Below, piece after piece: positions 53,025 through 60,280 of a DNA stretch of 64,000 nucleotides (its first letter is position 1; each line of letters starts with the position of its first letter). Position numbers and translations under genes: made by a program. Under the pieces are notes generated by a model. That model did no database searches, was not told where the DNA came from, and saw only the letters and a list, made by a program, of their open reading frames with translations. The DNA lies in the IMG/VR virus record IMGVR_UViG_3300022699_000293, positions 1 to 64,000 of that record. One strand, given 5' to 3'. The DNA is from a virus.

Positions 53025-53272
53025 AACGTGTACCTAATGTGCGAGAAGTTATGGACGCTGTTCAGACTGCTGTCCAAACATCTTCTCAAGAAAAATTGGC
53101 TGCTGACATAGATGCACCTTCTAATTTCGTTGTGGAAACATCACAACAATTAGAAAAATTGGCTAGAAAAATTAGACGTGGAAATTTTGCGCCAGTGACC
53201 TATAATGATGTTATGGAATTCGGCTCGTTTGTTAAAAAGGCAGTGAATCGTGAAAGCCACGGAACAACTTAA
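53021..53272 (+). CDS. Small unknown protein, 83 aa
   Basis: Unrecognised 83-residue protein with QEKLAADI and LEKLARKI segments. It is mostly helical. It begins by ATGA overlap with the 28-residue frame. It lies in a cluster of small genes before the capsid gene and is probably an assembly or minor head protein. Confidence 0.6.
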   Translation: MKRVPNVREVMDAVQTAVQTSSQEKLAADIDAPSNFVVETSQQLEKLARKIRRGNFAPVTYNDVMEFGSFVKKAVNRESHGTT

Positions 53273-53405
53273 AAAATTTGCTCAAGAACTTCGCGAAGTG
53301 GCGCAAGAAGTAGAGCAAGAAAAAATGCGCAAATGTGCGCAAATTCTTGTGGCGGCTCAAGGACTGTCAACTTTACAAACACGAATTACGGGAGATGTGG
53401 ATTAA
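53250..53405 (+). CDS. Small helical protein with GTG start, 51 aa
   Basis: This frame fills the gap between two genes. The GTG at 53250 has an AAGG site about nine bases upstream and overlaps the previous gene by 23 bases; its TAA overlaps the next ATG by one base. The product is a charged helix likely to form a coiled coil (FAQELREVAQEVEQEK). Coupling on the 3' side and absence of any other use for the gap support it. Confidence 0.5.
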   Translation: MKATEQLKKFAQELREVAQEVEQEKMRKCAQILVAAQGLSTLQTRITGDVD

Positions 53406-53755
53406 TGCAAGTCGATTCTACCATGCTGTCTAAAATTGCTTCAGTCATTGAAAAGACTGCAGAGTATATTGAACGGCGCGAAGCACAAACGGTCACAGAA
53501 CAACAAGAAAAGCGTGCAGAAGAGGCTAAACGCATCGCAGATAAGTTGTCTTCTCTTACGGGTGAAGACTTAGATAACAGTATTACTGAAAAATTAGCAG
53601 AAATAGATCCTAGGATTGTCAACGTTCTTGATAGGATTACGGGAGACGATGTTGAAATCGACTCTATGGGTGGCCCTGGTACTGCCAGGGAAAAAGTAGC
53701 ATCGAGCATAAGATCCGCTAATGATGAGTTTGTTGAGTGGGTCACGGGACCGTAA
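53405..53755 (+). CDS. Small unknown virion protein, 116 aa
   Basis: Unrecognised 116-residue protein. The ATG at 53405 is set by overlap with the preceding stop; an earlier frame start lies inside the previous gene. It is helical and acidic, with IEKTAEYI and TEKLAEID segments. It is directly upstream of the decoration candidate. It may be an assembly helper or minor head protein. Confidence 0.6.
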   Translation: MQVDSTMLSKIASVIEKTAEYIERREAQTVTEQQEKRAEEAKRIADKLSSLTGEDLDNSITEKLAEIDPRIVNVLDRITGDDVEIDSMGGPGTAREKVASSIRSANDEFVEWVTGP

Positions 53756-53770
53756 ACGGAGGAAACTGAA

Positions 53771-54268
53771 ATGAGTCTACTGAACAACAATTTCGATATC
53801 ATCACAAAGGACCCGCATCCTAATGCCTTGGCGAGTCTTATGGTTATTTTGGATGTTTCTGGTGCTCCTGGCCCAGCACCGTCCGGAACACCTACTCCAG
53901 GTACGATTGAACCTGGGCATATCGTCATGATGGACGCAACAGGCGAAGCTGTTTTGGGTGACCGTGCTGCCTGGACTACAGCTACCCCCATTATGTATAT
54001 GGCTGCGGTAGATGGTGATATGGATATGGACGGTGCATTTTTACACCGTATTACATGTCTCCAAGGTGGTTTTGAGATGACCACAGAACAATACGTTGCT
54101 GCTGCGTACACTCCAGGTCAACCTTTGACTGTAGGTACAGGCGCAAACGTAGGTCTGTTAGAAGGGTTGACGTTAGCAGGACAACCTTTATATGGTTTTG
54201 TAGGACCGAGAGGCGTAGGGTCTGACGGTACGTTAGATGTAATTGTACCTCAGAGTAATGGCCGCTAA
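53771..54268 (+). CDS. Putative head decoration protein
   Basis: A 165-residue beta-rich, Gly/Pro/Thr-rich protein immediately before the major capsid gene, with a strong GGAGG site. It has an SGAPGPAPSGTPTPG linker followed by segments such as PGHIVMMDATGEAV and LAGQPLYGFVGPRG that suggest a compact beta fold. Position and composition match decoration or head-stabilising proteins in other tailed phages. No family motif confirms this. Confidence 0.5.
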   Translation: MSLLNNNFDIITKDPHPNALASLMVILDVSGAPGPAPSGTPTPGTIEPGHIVMMDATGEAVLGDRAAWTTATPIMYMAAVDGDMDMDGAFLHRITCLQGGFEMTTEQYVAAAYTPGQPLTVGTGANVGLLEGLTLAGQPLYGFVGPRGVGSDGTLDVIVPQSNGR

Positions 54269-54282
54269 TAAGGAGGGCAGCC

Positions 54283-55194
54283 ATGGATTATAACGTTGAA
54301 ACACCTGAAGCAAGCGCACAGCTTATTAATTCTAGTTTCGTACGGAAGCTCGAAGAAGGTCGTGTGAAGGAAGCCGCAGACCAGAGTACAGCTTTTATTC
54401 GCGAAAAGCTACGTCAAGAAGCTGCCGTCCGAGAATTAATGGCTCCGGAAGGTATTTCTGAAGAAGAAATCGACCGGGACGAAGACACGGACCAACCAAA
54501 GAAAATTATCGACAAAGAACCGGACTCGTACGCTACATTCGTACAGTTCCAAGGTTCTGGTCCGCGCACATGGTTTAAAGGACCCCGTTACGCTATTTAT
54601 TTTGGTAAGGTAGAATCTCAGCGCTTTACCAAGAATAAATGGGAATTAATGTCCTATACCAGCGACATTAGGAAGATTCTGTCTGACAATTCTGTAAAGG
54701 ACATGGCAGACGAGGAAGATTCCAAGTGGAATAATCTCGTAACCGACATCATTAACGGGAACCCGCTAGAACAACGTACGGCAGGACCATTTCAAAGTAC
54801 CACGTTTAAGCGTGCTATGCAGAAAATGATCGGTCGTCGGCGTCCTATCGGTAAGATGCTAATGACGAAATATCGTTATTTCGATGCTTTAGATCTTCCC
54901 GCTTTGAGCGTTGGTGATGATATTGCTACGCGTCATTTTGACGAGGGTATCGAAGCTTCTGAAAAGTTATGGGGTCTTCCAGTAGTAACTACTATCAAGG
55001 GAGACATCTACGACGAAAGTAAAGCGTGGATCTTTTCACCGCAAAAGCCTAATAACTATTTAGGGAACTTTTACCTTCTGCAAGATGCTACATTGTTTAT
55101 CAAGCAAGAAGCAGATGTCATCATGTTCTGGAGTTACGAAGCTCCGGGTATTGGAATAGGTAATCGTTTATCGATGCAAGAAATTCAGTTCTAA
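54283..55194 (+). CDS. Major capsid protein
   Basis: A 303-residue protein with an excellent GGAGG ribosome binding site and codon usage richer in C-ending codons than its neighbours, as expected for the most abundant virion protein. The N-terminal 80 residues are charged and may be a delta-like region removed on maturation. The rest has mixed alpha/beta segments and ends in a beta-rich part (ADVIMFWSYEAPG). It follows the protease, scaffold and decoration candidates in the standard order. Fold family is inferred from context; cleavage is possible but not shown. Confidence 0.7.
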   Translation: MDYNVETPEASAQLINSSFVRKLEEGRVKEAADQSTAFIREKLRQEAAVRELMAPEGISEEEIDRDEDTDQPKKIIDKEPDSYATFVQFQGSGPRTWFKGPRYAIYFGKVESQRFTKNKWELMSYTSDIRKILSDNSVKDMADEEDSKWNNLVTDIINGNPLEQRTAGPFQSTTFKRAMQKMIGRRRPIGKMLMTKYRYFDALDLPALSVGDDIATRHFDEGIEASEKLWGLPVVTTIKGDIYDESKAWIFSPQKPNNYLGNFYLLQDATLFIKQEADVIMFWSYEAPGIGIGNRLSMQEIQF

Positions 55195-55233
55195 TAGTGT
55201 CTTGTCACAAAAGTCTACTAAGGGAGTTTAACT

Positions 55234-55725
55234 GTGAAGTACGTTAAATTGGAGAATTTAACTGATAACCGTCTTTCTTTTTCTGGTTTACGTGACGGTG
55301 AAGGTCGACCCTTACGTATCGAACCTCGTCAAGTTGCGCTAGTTCACCCTCGAGTTCCTGACCACCCTAAAGTAAAAGGATTGCTAGGTACTCTTGTCAA
55401 AGTTGTTAAATCTGGAAATGAAGCAAAAGTTAAAAATAAAGAAACTGCTCCTATTAAAGAAAAGCCAGAACTCAATGATAAAGAAAAGTTACCTGTAAAA
55501 GAAAAAACGGTTAAAGAAGAAGACGAAAAAGAATTGACGGAATATGTTCCAAAAGAACTATATCTAGAAGCTCCTGGAATTACTGAAAAAAACGTTGATT
55601 CTGTTTTTGGTAAATTTTCTAATCTAAAAGAATTAGCGTCAGCCAAAGAAAAAGATTTAGTTGGTTGCGGTGTGCAAAAATCTTTTGCTGGGCGTGTGAT
55701 TGATTGGGCAAAAGAACAAGCCTAA
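55234..55725 (+). CDS. Unknown protein with C-terminal helix-hairpin-helix-like segment, 163 aa
   Basis: The start codon is GTG, preceded by AAGGGAG. The N-terminal 65 residues form a small beta-type domain. A Lys/Glu-rich linker (about 65-105) leads to a C-terminal region with APGITEKNVDSVFGKFSNLKEL and GVQKSFAGRVIDWAKE, which resembles a helix-hairpin-helix pair that binds DNA. It lies between the capsid and connector genes. It could help attach or complete the head. No precise family is recognised. Confidence 0.6.
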   Translation: MKYVKLENLTDNRLSFSGLRDGEGRPLRIEPRQVALVHPRVPDHPKVKGLLGTLVKVVKSGNEAKVKNKETAPIKEKPELNDKEKLPVKEKTVKEEDEKELTEYVPKELYLEAPGITEKNVDSVFGKFSNLKELASAKEKDLVGCGVQKSFAGRVIDWAKEQA

Positions 55726-55792
55726 GCATATAATTATTTCGTTAAATTCTTTTGTACTTTAATCTCCCTTATAGTTGCCGTATCCTTATAAT

Positions 55793-56068
55793 ATGGCAAC
55801 GAAAGTAGACCATAATTACCCAACGGTTGACGCTCTAACTGTTACAGATTCTGAAACATTAGAACCTGTACAGTACGCAATCATTAGAATTTATCATGCT
55901 GACAGCTATCCTACTACCTCAGATTCTTATACTTGGGTAGGAGGTACGATTACAAATGAAAGGGGGCGATGGGCAGATCCTATTTTTTTGGATGATGGTC
56001 TTGAGTGGGTAGTCGAAATTACTCGAGAATTAACATACGACACGCAAACAGTGAACATTACAACATGA
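55793..56068 (+). CDS. Small protein with VDHNYP motif, first of a tandem pair
   Basis: A 91-residue protein. The start is put at the ATG at 55793, next to a TATAAT-like sequence; no ribosome binding site is clear, so the message may be leaderless or the start may differ. Residues about 5-10 read VDHNYP, and the domain is beta-rich, followed by a similar protein at 56065 with the same motif. The two look like duplicated Ig-like or beta-sandwich virion proteins, perhaps head or tail surface decorations. Confidence 0.55.
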   Translation: MATKVDHNYPTVDALTVTDSETLEPVQYAIIRIYHADSYPTTSDSYTWVGGTITNERGRWADPIFLDDGLEWVVEITRELTYDTQTVNITT

Positions 56069-56334
56069 GTGTTACAGTAGACCATAATTACCCACATCGA
56101 AATGATCTAAAAATTGTAGATCATGCAGGTGCTCCTTTAGAAAATGTAGAAATTAGGATTTTTGCTTTAGAGAAATTTTTGGCTTGTGACACAAATGTAC
56201 CTGTCGCACAAACAACTACTAACCATAAAGGTGAATGGACGGACAGTATCGAATTACCAGACGGTCGCTCATGGGTTGTACATTTTCAAAAATTAGGTGT
56301 AGTTGGTCCTGCACATCGTGAAATTATTACTTGA
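56065..56334 (+). CDS. Small protein with VDHNYP motif, second of a tandem pair
   Basis: An 89-residue protein that starts by ATGA overlap with its paralogue. The shared features are an N-terminal VDHNYP, a mid-region IRI strand (VEIRIFALEKF here, AIIRIYHAD in the first), a TxxxGxW element and a final W-V segment. This indicates gene duplication. The pair are probably surface proteins. No known family is recognised. Confidence 0.6.
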   Translation: MSVTVDHNYPHRNDLKIVDHAGAPLENVEIRIFALEKFLACDTNVPVAQTTTNHKGEWTDSIELPDGRSWVVHFQKLGVVGPAHREIIT

Positions 56335-56343
56335 GGTGCTGTT

Positions 56344-56943
56344 ATGTCTTCTTCGAGTTCCACACCCCCTTCTACTTACAGGCTTGGTAACAATGGAAGT
56401 GCTTATAAATGGATTGAACGAGAATTGCAACGTCTTGATAAAGGTAAAACAGATAAATCCCATTGCACACCTACAACAAGCGCTATAAATGGAAAATTGA
56501 AAGATCTAGGACGAGAAATTCATGATCTAAAACAAGAACTAGACAAGGACATAACAGGAATACAGGATGTAGCTTCCGAAGCTCGTAAAAAAGCTATCAA
56601 TCTTGTTTGTCCTAATGAAGCAAGGGTGAATGCTATGGAAAAAACCGTAAGTCTTTGGAGCTCATGGTTAATTAGAGGATTGGCAACTATTATTATCTTG
56701 TTACTGACTGCTGGTGGAGGTTGGGTTTATTCTTATGTACGCTTAGAAGAAACCGCTAAAACTGCCAGTAAAGCTGTAGACTCTTTCAAGGGTACTGTTG
56801 AGCATGTGCGCATGGAACAGAAAAAACAGCAAGAAACTCTTGAACGCATAGAACGTACGAATGATATTGCTTCTAACAATTTAAAAGATGTTTTGAAGCA
56901 AGCTCTTGCAGAAGCTCTAGAAAAAGCAGATGAAGATTCTTAG
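56344..56943 (+). CDS. Membrane protein with coiled coils, 199 aa
   Basis: One clear transmembrane helix spans about 108-131 (WLIRGLATIIILLLTAGGGWV). Coiled-coil helices flank it (about 50-85 and 135-190). The N-terminus is Ser/Pro-rich. A short membrane protein with coiled coils could be a holin, spanin-like protein or a phage structural membrane protein. No other holin is visible near the endolysin, so holin is a reasonable guess, but the late structural position argues for caution. Confidence 0.6.
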   Translation: MSSSSSTPPSTYRLGNNGSAYKWIERELQRLDKGKTDKSHCTPTTSAINGKLKDLGREIHDLKQELDKDITGIQDVASEARKKAINLVCPNEARVNAMEKTVSLWSSWLIRGLATIIILLLTAGGGWVYSYVRLEETAKTASKAVDSFKGTVEHVRMEQKKQQETLERIERTNDIASNNLKDVLKQALAEALEKADEDS

Positions 56944-56950
56944 AAATAGG

Positions 56951-56959
56951 CTATAATGT
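56951..56959 (+). promoter_or_regulatory. Candidate promoter -10 box for the 56987 gene
   Basis: CTATAATGT, with TATAAT at 56952-56957, lies 29 bases before the ATG at 56987. The same nine bases are found at 10766. No -35 element at 17 bases is apparent. A GAGGAGG ribosome binding site follows. Confidence 0.4.
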
Positions 56960-56986
56960 AATTAGAAATAATTAGAGGAGGCTCGA

Positions 56987-57790
56987 ATGCCCAAAGTCAT
57001 ACCCACACGTACGCTAGATTCTAATACACTTGTAGGCCACGCTCTTATAGGAGTGCGCCAACGTGTTGACGGTACTAAACAAATTACGGGGGTATCTCCA
57101 ACTATAACCGGACCCCCTGCAATACGTCCTTGGGACGGAGTTATGTTTAATAAAGATTTGTACACTTATGCAGACATACAATCCGAATGTTTAGTCGGGG
57201 ATTCTGCAAACATTAATGCTCAAGTTATTCTAAAGGCTCTAGACGAAACTGTAGACGCACAAAAAATGACAGTAACTGTCGCGGAATCCACGGCCGCTTC
57301 AGTTACAGTAGTCGGGCGTGTGATTAGAATCAATTTTGTTCCTGGAGTCACTACTTATGCTAACATTAACGCTATGCTTGGAGCGCATCCTGATTTACCT
57401 CTTAGTTTAGCTTTTATTTTGCCAGGGACAGGAGCTCCTAATGTGTTTGCGCAAGATAAGCTATATTTCAAACAACCAGCATTAACGCAAGCAGTCCAGG
57501 ATGACGGGGGGATTTTCAGGTTCGCGGAAACAGAACGTTGCTATACCTTACAAGCAATTAGCTTAGTGTGCGGAGCAGGGTCTACTGTAGATGCGTATAT
57601 CCAAGATGCGGGTGGTGGGCATCCCAGAAAAATTTTAGCGGGTGTCAGCGGAGTAGCCGACGACCACCAAATAGACTTACCTCTTTTATCTAATGAAGAA
57701 GTACTAATCGAAGAAACTGTATCAGGAGGTCCCGCACCAGGAACCGATAAATATATAACACTTTACCTCGTAAATACTAATTCAAGTTAA
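56987..57790 (+). CDS. Unknown virion protein, beta-rich, 267 aa
   Basis: Unrecognised 267-residue protein with a strong GAGGAGG site. It is beta-rich with short loops and two cysteine residues. The composition suits a head surface or tail fibre protein. It lies just upstream of the neck-like gene. No conserved motif allows a firmer call. Confidence 0.6.
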   Translation: MPKVIPTRTLDSNTLVGHALIGVRQRVDGTKQITGVSPTITGPPAIRPWDGVMFNKDLYTYADIQSECLVGDSANINAQVILKALDETVDAQKMTVTVAESTAASVTVVGRVIRINFVPGVTTYANINAMLGAHPDLPLSLAFILPGTGAPNVFAQDKLYFKQPALTQAVQDDGGIFRFAETERCYTLQAISLVCGAGSTVDAYIQDAGGGHPRKILAGVSGVADDHQIDLPLLSNEEVLIEETVSGGPAPGTDKYITLYLVNTNSS

Positions 57791-57792
57791 AA

Positions 57793-58296
57793 ATGGCTAC
57801 TTCATTAAATCCGAATGCTGCTCCTCTAACAATGGACGTGATCCGTATGTTCTTACGGGATCAACCAGAAAAAAATCCTTTGTTGGAAGATGTTGAATGG
57901 GAACCAGAAGAGATCAATAACGCAATAGATTTAGCTGTATCTAAATACAATGCTATGACCCCTATTACCCGCACTTATCCGGAACAAATGAATGCTTGGT
58001 TGTTGTTGAGTGGTGTGTGCTGTATTTTATTTCGCTCAGAGGGAGCGCGACAATTAAGAAACCAAGTTCAGGCGCAAGATGGCGGTATCGCTCCTGTTGG
58101 TCTGGATGAAAAAGAATCTCTGTATATGCGTTGGGCTGACTGGTTCTGTCAAGAATTCGAACATTTGGCTCGAGGTATAAAAACTCAAGCTAATATGGAA
58201 GGTGGATGGGGAGGTTTGACAAGTGGGGGTGGTGGTGCATATGGTAAAGTGTCTTCAGGGTATCGTTGGACAGGGCGATGGTATCGTAGGAGTTAA
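57793..58296 (+). CDS. Putative head-tail connector protein, 167 aa
   Basis: A 167-residue protein. The first half has helices (MDVIRMFLRDQ, EINNAIDLAVSKYNAM) typical of neck or connector adaptor proteins. The C-terminal part is Gly/Tyr/Trp-rich (GGWGGLTSGGGGAYGK) and low complexity. It starts two bases after the previous stop. Position between capsid and sheath genes supports a connector or adaptor role; sequence evidence is limited. Confidence 0.5.
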   Translation: MATSLNPNAAPLTMDVIRMFLRDQPEKNPLLEDVEWEPEEINNAIDLAVSKYNAMTPITRTYPEQMNAWLLLSGVCCILFRSEGARQLRNQVQAQDGGIAPVGLDEKESLYMRWADWFCQEFEHLARGIKTQANMEGGWGGLTSGGGGAYGKVSSGYRWTGRWYRRS

Positions 58297-58307
58297 GGAG
58301 AATTTTT

Positions 58308-58619
58308 ATGAATCCGAAATTACGTGAAAAAATAGCACAATTTTTAGAACAACAAGGTGTATTTATTAAAGAGGCGATATCCTCTAGAGCTGTTGGGTCT
58401 GCGGGAGAAAGTCTAGGCGGACTTTTAGCAAAACATAGAGGAAAGATAGGATTAATTGGTGGTTTAGCAGGGGGTGGAGGTACCGCAGCAGGTGTAGCAG
58501 CATTAGGTAAAGAAGAATTGCAGAATCAACAAGAAGCCGCAGAACTGAACCAATTGTTGGAAGCCTATCCTGAATTGCTATACACAACACCTACAACACC
58601 TTATACGCCACCTCAGTAA
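58308..58619 (+). CDS. Small Gly/Ala-rich hydrophobic protein, 103 aa
   Basis: Unrecognised. The N-terminus is REKIAQFLEQQG. Residues about 45-65 form a Gly/Ala-rich hydrophobic segment (IGLIGGLAGGGGTAAGVAAL), possibly membrane-inserting. The end is Thr/Pro-rich. An AAGGAG site precedes the ATG. It fits a recurring small hydrophobic protein type in this region. Confidence 0.6.
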   Translation: MNPKLREKIAQFLEQQGVFIKEAISSRAVGSAGESLGGLLAKHRGKIGLIGGLAGGGGTAAGVAALGKEELQNQQEAAELNQLLEAYPELLYTTPTTPYTPPQ

Positions 58620-58632
58620 GGATTAATCTTTT

Positions 58633-59496
58633 ATGGGAACTCCTTATTCCCAGACTTACGGGAAGCAACGTACTCCCGCATTGCCTAAAAACTTTAGTGT
58701 AGAAATTACACGCACTGTAGCGGCTTATCCTAAACAAGTATTTGTTCAGTGGACATTAAGAAAACCTCCTTCAGGTACAGGATTCACGTTTGATATTTAC
58801 CGCTCAGGATCCTCAGAAGGTCCTTGGGAAGAGTTAGCTACAGATTTAGTAGATACTTTTTTTTATGTTGATGCTAAGTTTGGAAAAAAACACGATGCAA
58901 ATCTTTTTTCTATCCAGCGTGTTATCTACTATCGCATAGTCTGTCATTATACAGACGTAACTGTAGAAGATATTAGACAACTAGAGCCTGGTTTAGACCG
59001 GAGGAGAAAAGGTATACGCCGTAAATTAATTCGAGACGCGTCTAAAGCTCTTAAATTAGTGACGGGAACCGAAGTAGCTATTTTAAAAAAACGTCGTTGG
59101 GGCGAACGTTGTACCCATTGTGTTTCTAAGGGAACTTCTCAAAATGTTCGTGCCCATTGTGCTTATTGTTGGGGTACAGGATTTCTCCATGGTTATTGGG
59201 ATCCTGTATACGGTTACGCGCAACGTCGTAGAGTTCCTGTACAGACACAAATAGCTCCAGAAGGAAACGTAGAAACGCACAGAATAGAGATCCTAATGCT
59301 GAATGTGCCTAAAGTAGAACCTGGAGATTTGTTGATTTTTCTCAGAGACGACACCAGATATTTGGTAGAAATGTCCAACCCCACACAGTTACACTCTGTA
59401 GACGTACACCAAGAAGTACAAGTTTCTGAATTATCTAGATCTTCGAGAGAATATGGGCCTCCCGTTGATCCTTGGCATGACCCTGTATGGTTTTGA
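58633..59496 (+). CDS. Unknown tail/neck protein with zinc-binding motif, 287 aa
   Basis: A 287-residue protein. The N-terminal part (about 20-115) is beta-rich and FN3-like (FVQWTLRKPPSGTG, FDIYRSGSSEGPW). The central CTHCVSKGTSQNVRAHCAYC (about 157-176) has two CxxC pairs in a DnaJ-like spacing, giving a likely zinc module. The end is beta-rich. It is followed by another unknown gene and then the sheath. It may be a tail completion or neck component. Confidence 0.62.
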   Translation: MGTPYSQTYGKQRTPALPKNFSVEITRTVAAYPKQVFVQWTLRKPPSGTGFTFDIYRSGSSEGPWEELATDLVDTFFYVDAKFGKKHDANLFSIQRVIYYRIVCHYTDVTVEDIRQLEPGLDRRRKGIRRKLIRDASKALKLVTGTEVAILKKRRWGERCTHCVSKGTSQNVRAHCAYCWGTGFLHGYWDPVYGYAQRRRVPVQTQIAPEGNVETHRIEILMLNVPKVEPGDLLIFLRDDTRYLVEMSNPTQLHSVDVHQEVQVSELSRSSREYGPPVDPWHDPVWF

Positions 59497-59498
59497 AC

Positions 59499-60230
59499 AT
59501 GGGTGGTATAGTTATAACTCAGCCAGAAAATTCTCCTCGTTTACGAGGAGAGCATCAAGACATTGTACCGGGTACTCCCCTGGCTGTTATTGGTGTGTGG
59601 TTAGCAGCTCTGCGTTATAGGTTTAACGACAATCGTGGAGAACCTCTTCCGTGGGTTTGGGATCCTGATTTACGTCCTGAGGATGATGAAAATGCTCAAC
59701 CTAGAAATGAAGAAAATGGAGAACCTCGAAAATTACTGATTGAAGCAGCTTTTCATACAGAAAAAGAAGTTAGAAATTACCGGCCAGCTATTTATGTAGA
59801 TCGAGGTACTATTACGCCTATGAAGCACCACGTAGATAACTTCGTAGGCAAGTACATTCCTACAAATTATAAAGCTTTTCATGCTATGGCGGACATGCCC
59901 ATTTCGTTTTTGGTGGATTCCGAATCAGCTGGAGAATGTAGCTTAATTGCAGATACTGCTTGGTTTTTTGTTTTAGCCACGCGAGATATTTTCAGAAAAG
60001 ACTTTGGTTTTCATGAAATTTCCAATCCCGTAATGGGGCCTACACAACCCCAACCAGCACAAGATAAAACTGTATGGCAAACTTCCATTGACTTTAATGT
60101 ACAATTTGATTTGCGTTGGACTACAAAACCCGTTGCTCCATTCTTGCAAGACATCAGTTTAAAAATTAAAAAATCGTCGGATGCACAGTTACTTTACCAC
60201 GAGATAGCACTACGCGAATCTCAAGAATGA
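59499..60230 (+). CDS. Unknown tail protein, 243 aa
   Basis: Unrecognised. The ATG at 59499 follows the preceding stop by two bases; an earlier frame start lies inside the previous gene. It has a mixed fold with a Pro/Glu-rich insert near residue 65-85. Its position immediately before the sheath gene suits a tail completion or terminator protein. No family motif is recognised. Confidence 0.58.
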   Translation: MGGIVITQPENSPRLRGEHQDIVPGTPLAVIGVWLAALRYRFNDNRGEPLPWVWDPDLRPEDDENAQPRNEENGEPRKLLIEAAFHTEKEVRNYRPAIYVDRGTITPMKHHVDNFVGKYIPTNYKAFHAMADMPISFLVDSESAGECSLIADTAWFFVLATRDIFRKDFGFHEISNPVMGPTQPQPAQDKTVWQTSIDFNVQFDLRWTTKPVAPFLQDISLKIKKSSDAQLLYHEIALRESQE

Positions 60231-60233
60231 CCG

Positions 60234-60239
60234 TATAAT
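60234..60239 (+). promoter_or_regulatory. Candidate promoter -10 box for the tail sheath gene
   Basis: TATAAT at 60234-60239 lies 41 bases upstream of the sheath ATG at 60281, the same spacing as the box before 44461. No -35 element is visible at 17 bases. Confidence 0.4.
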
Positions 60240-60280
60240 TGTGCGCGTAGACAAGAAGTTTCAGACGTGGAGGATATCCC

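Noticed and set aside
53386-54111. Long minus-strand open frame of 241 codons
   Set aside because: It lies opposite three well-placed plus-strand genes with ribosome binding sites and coupling. Its codon pattern is the complement of theirs.
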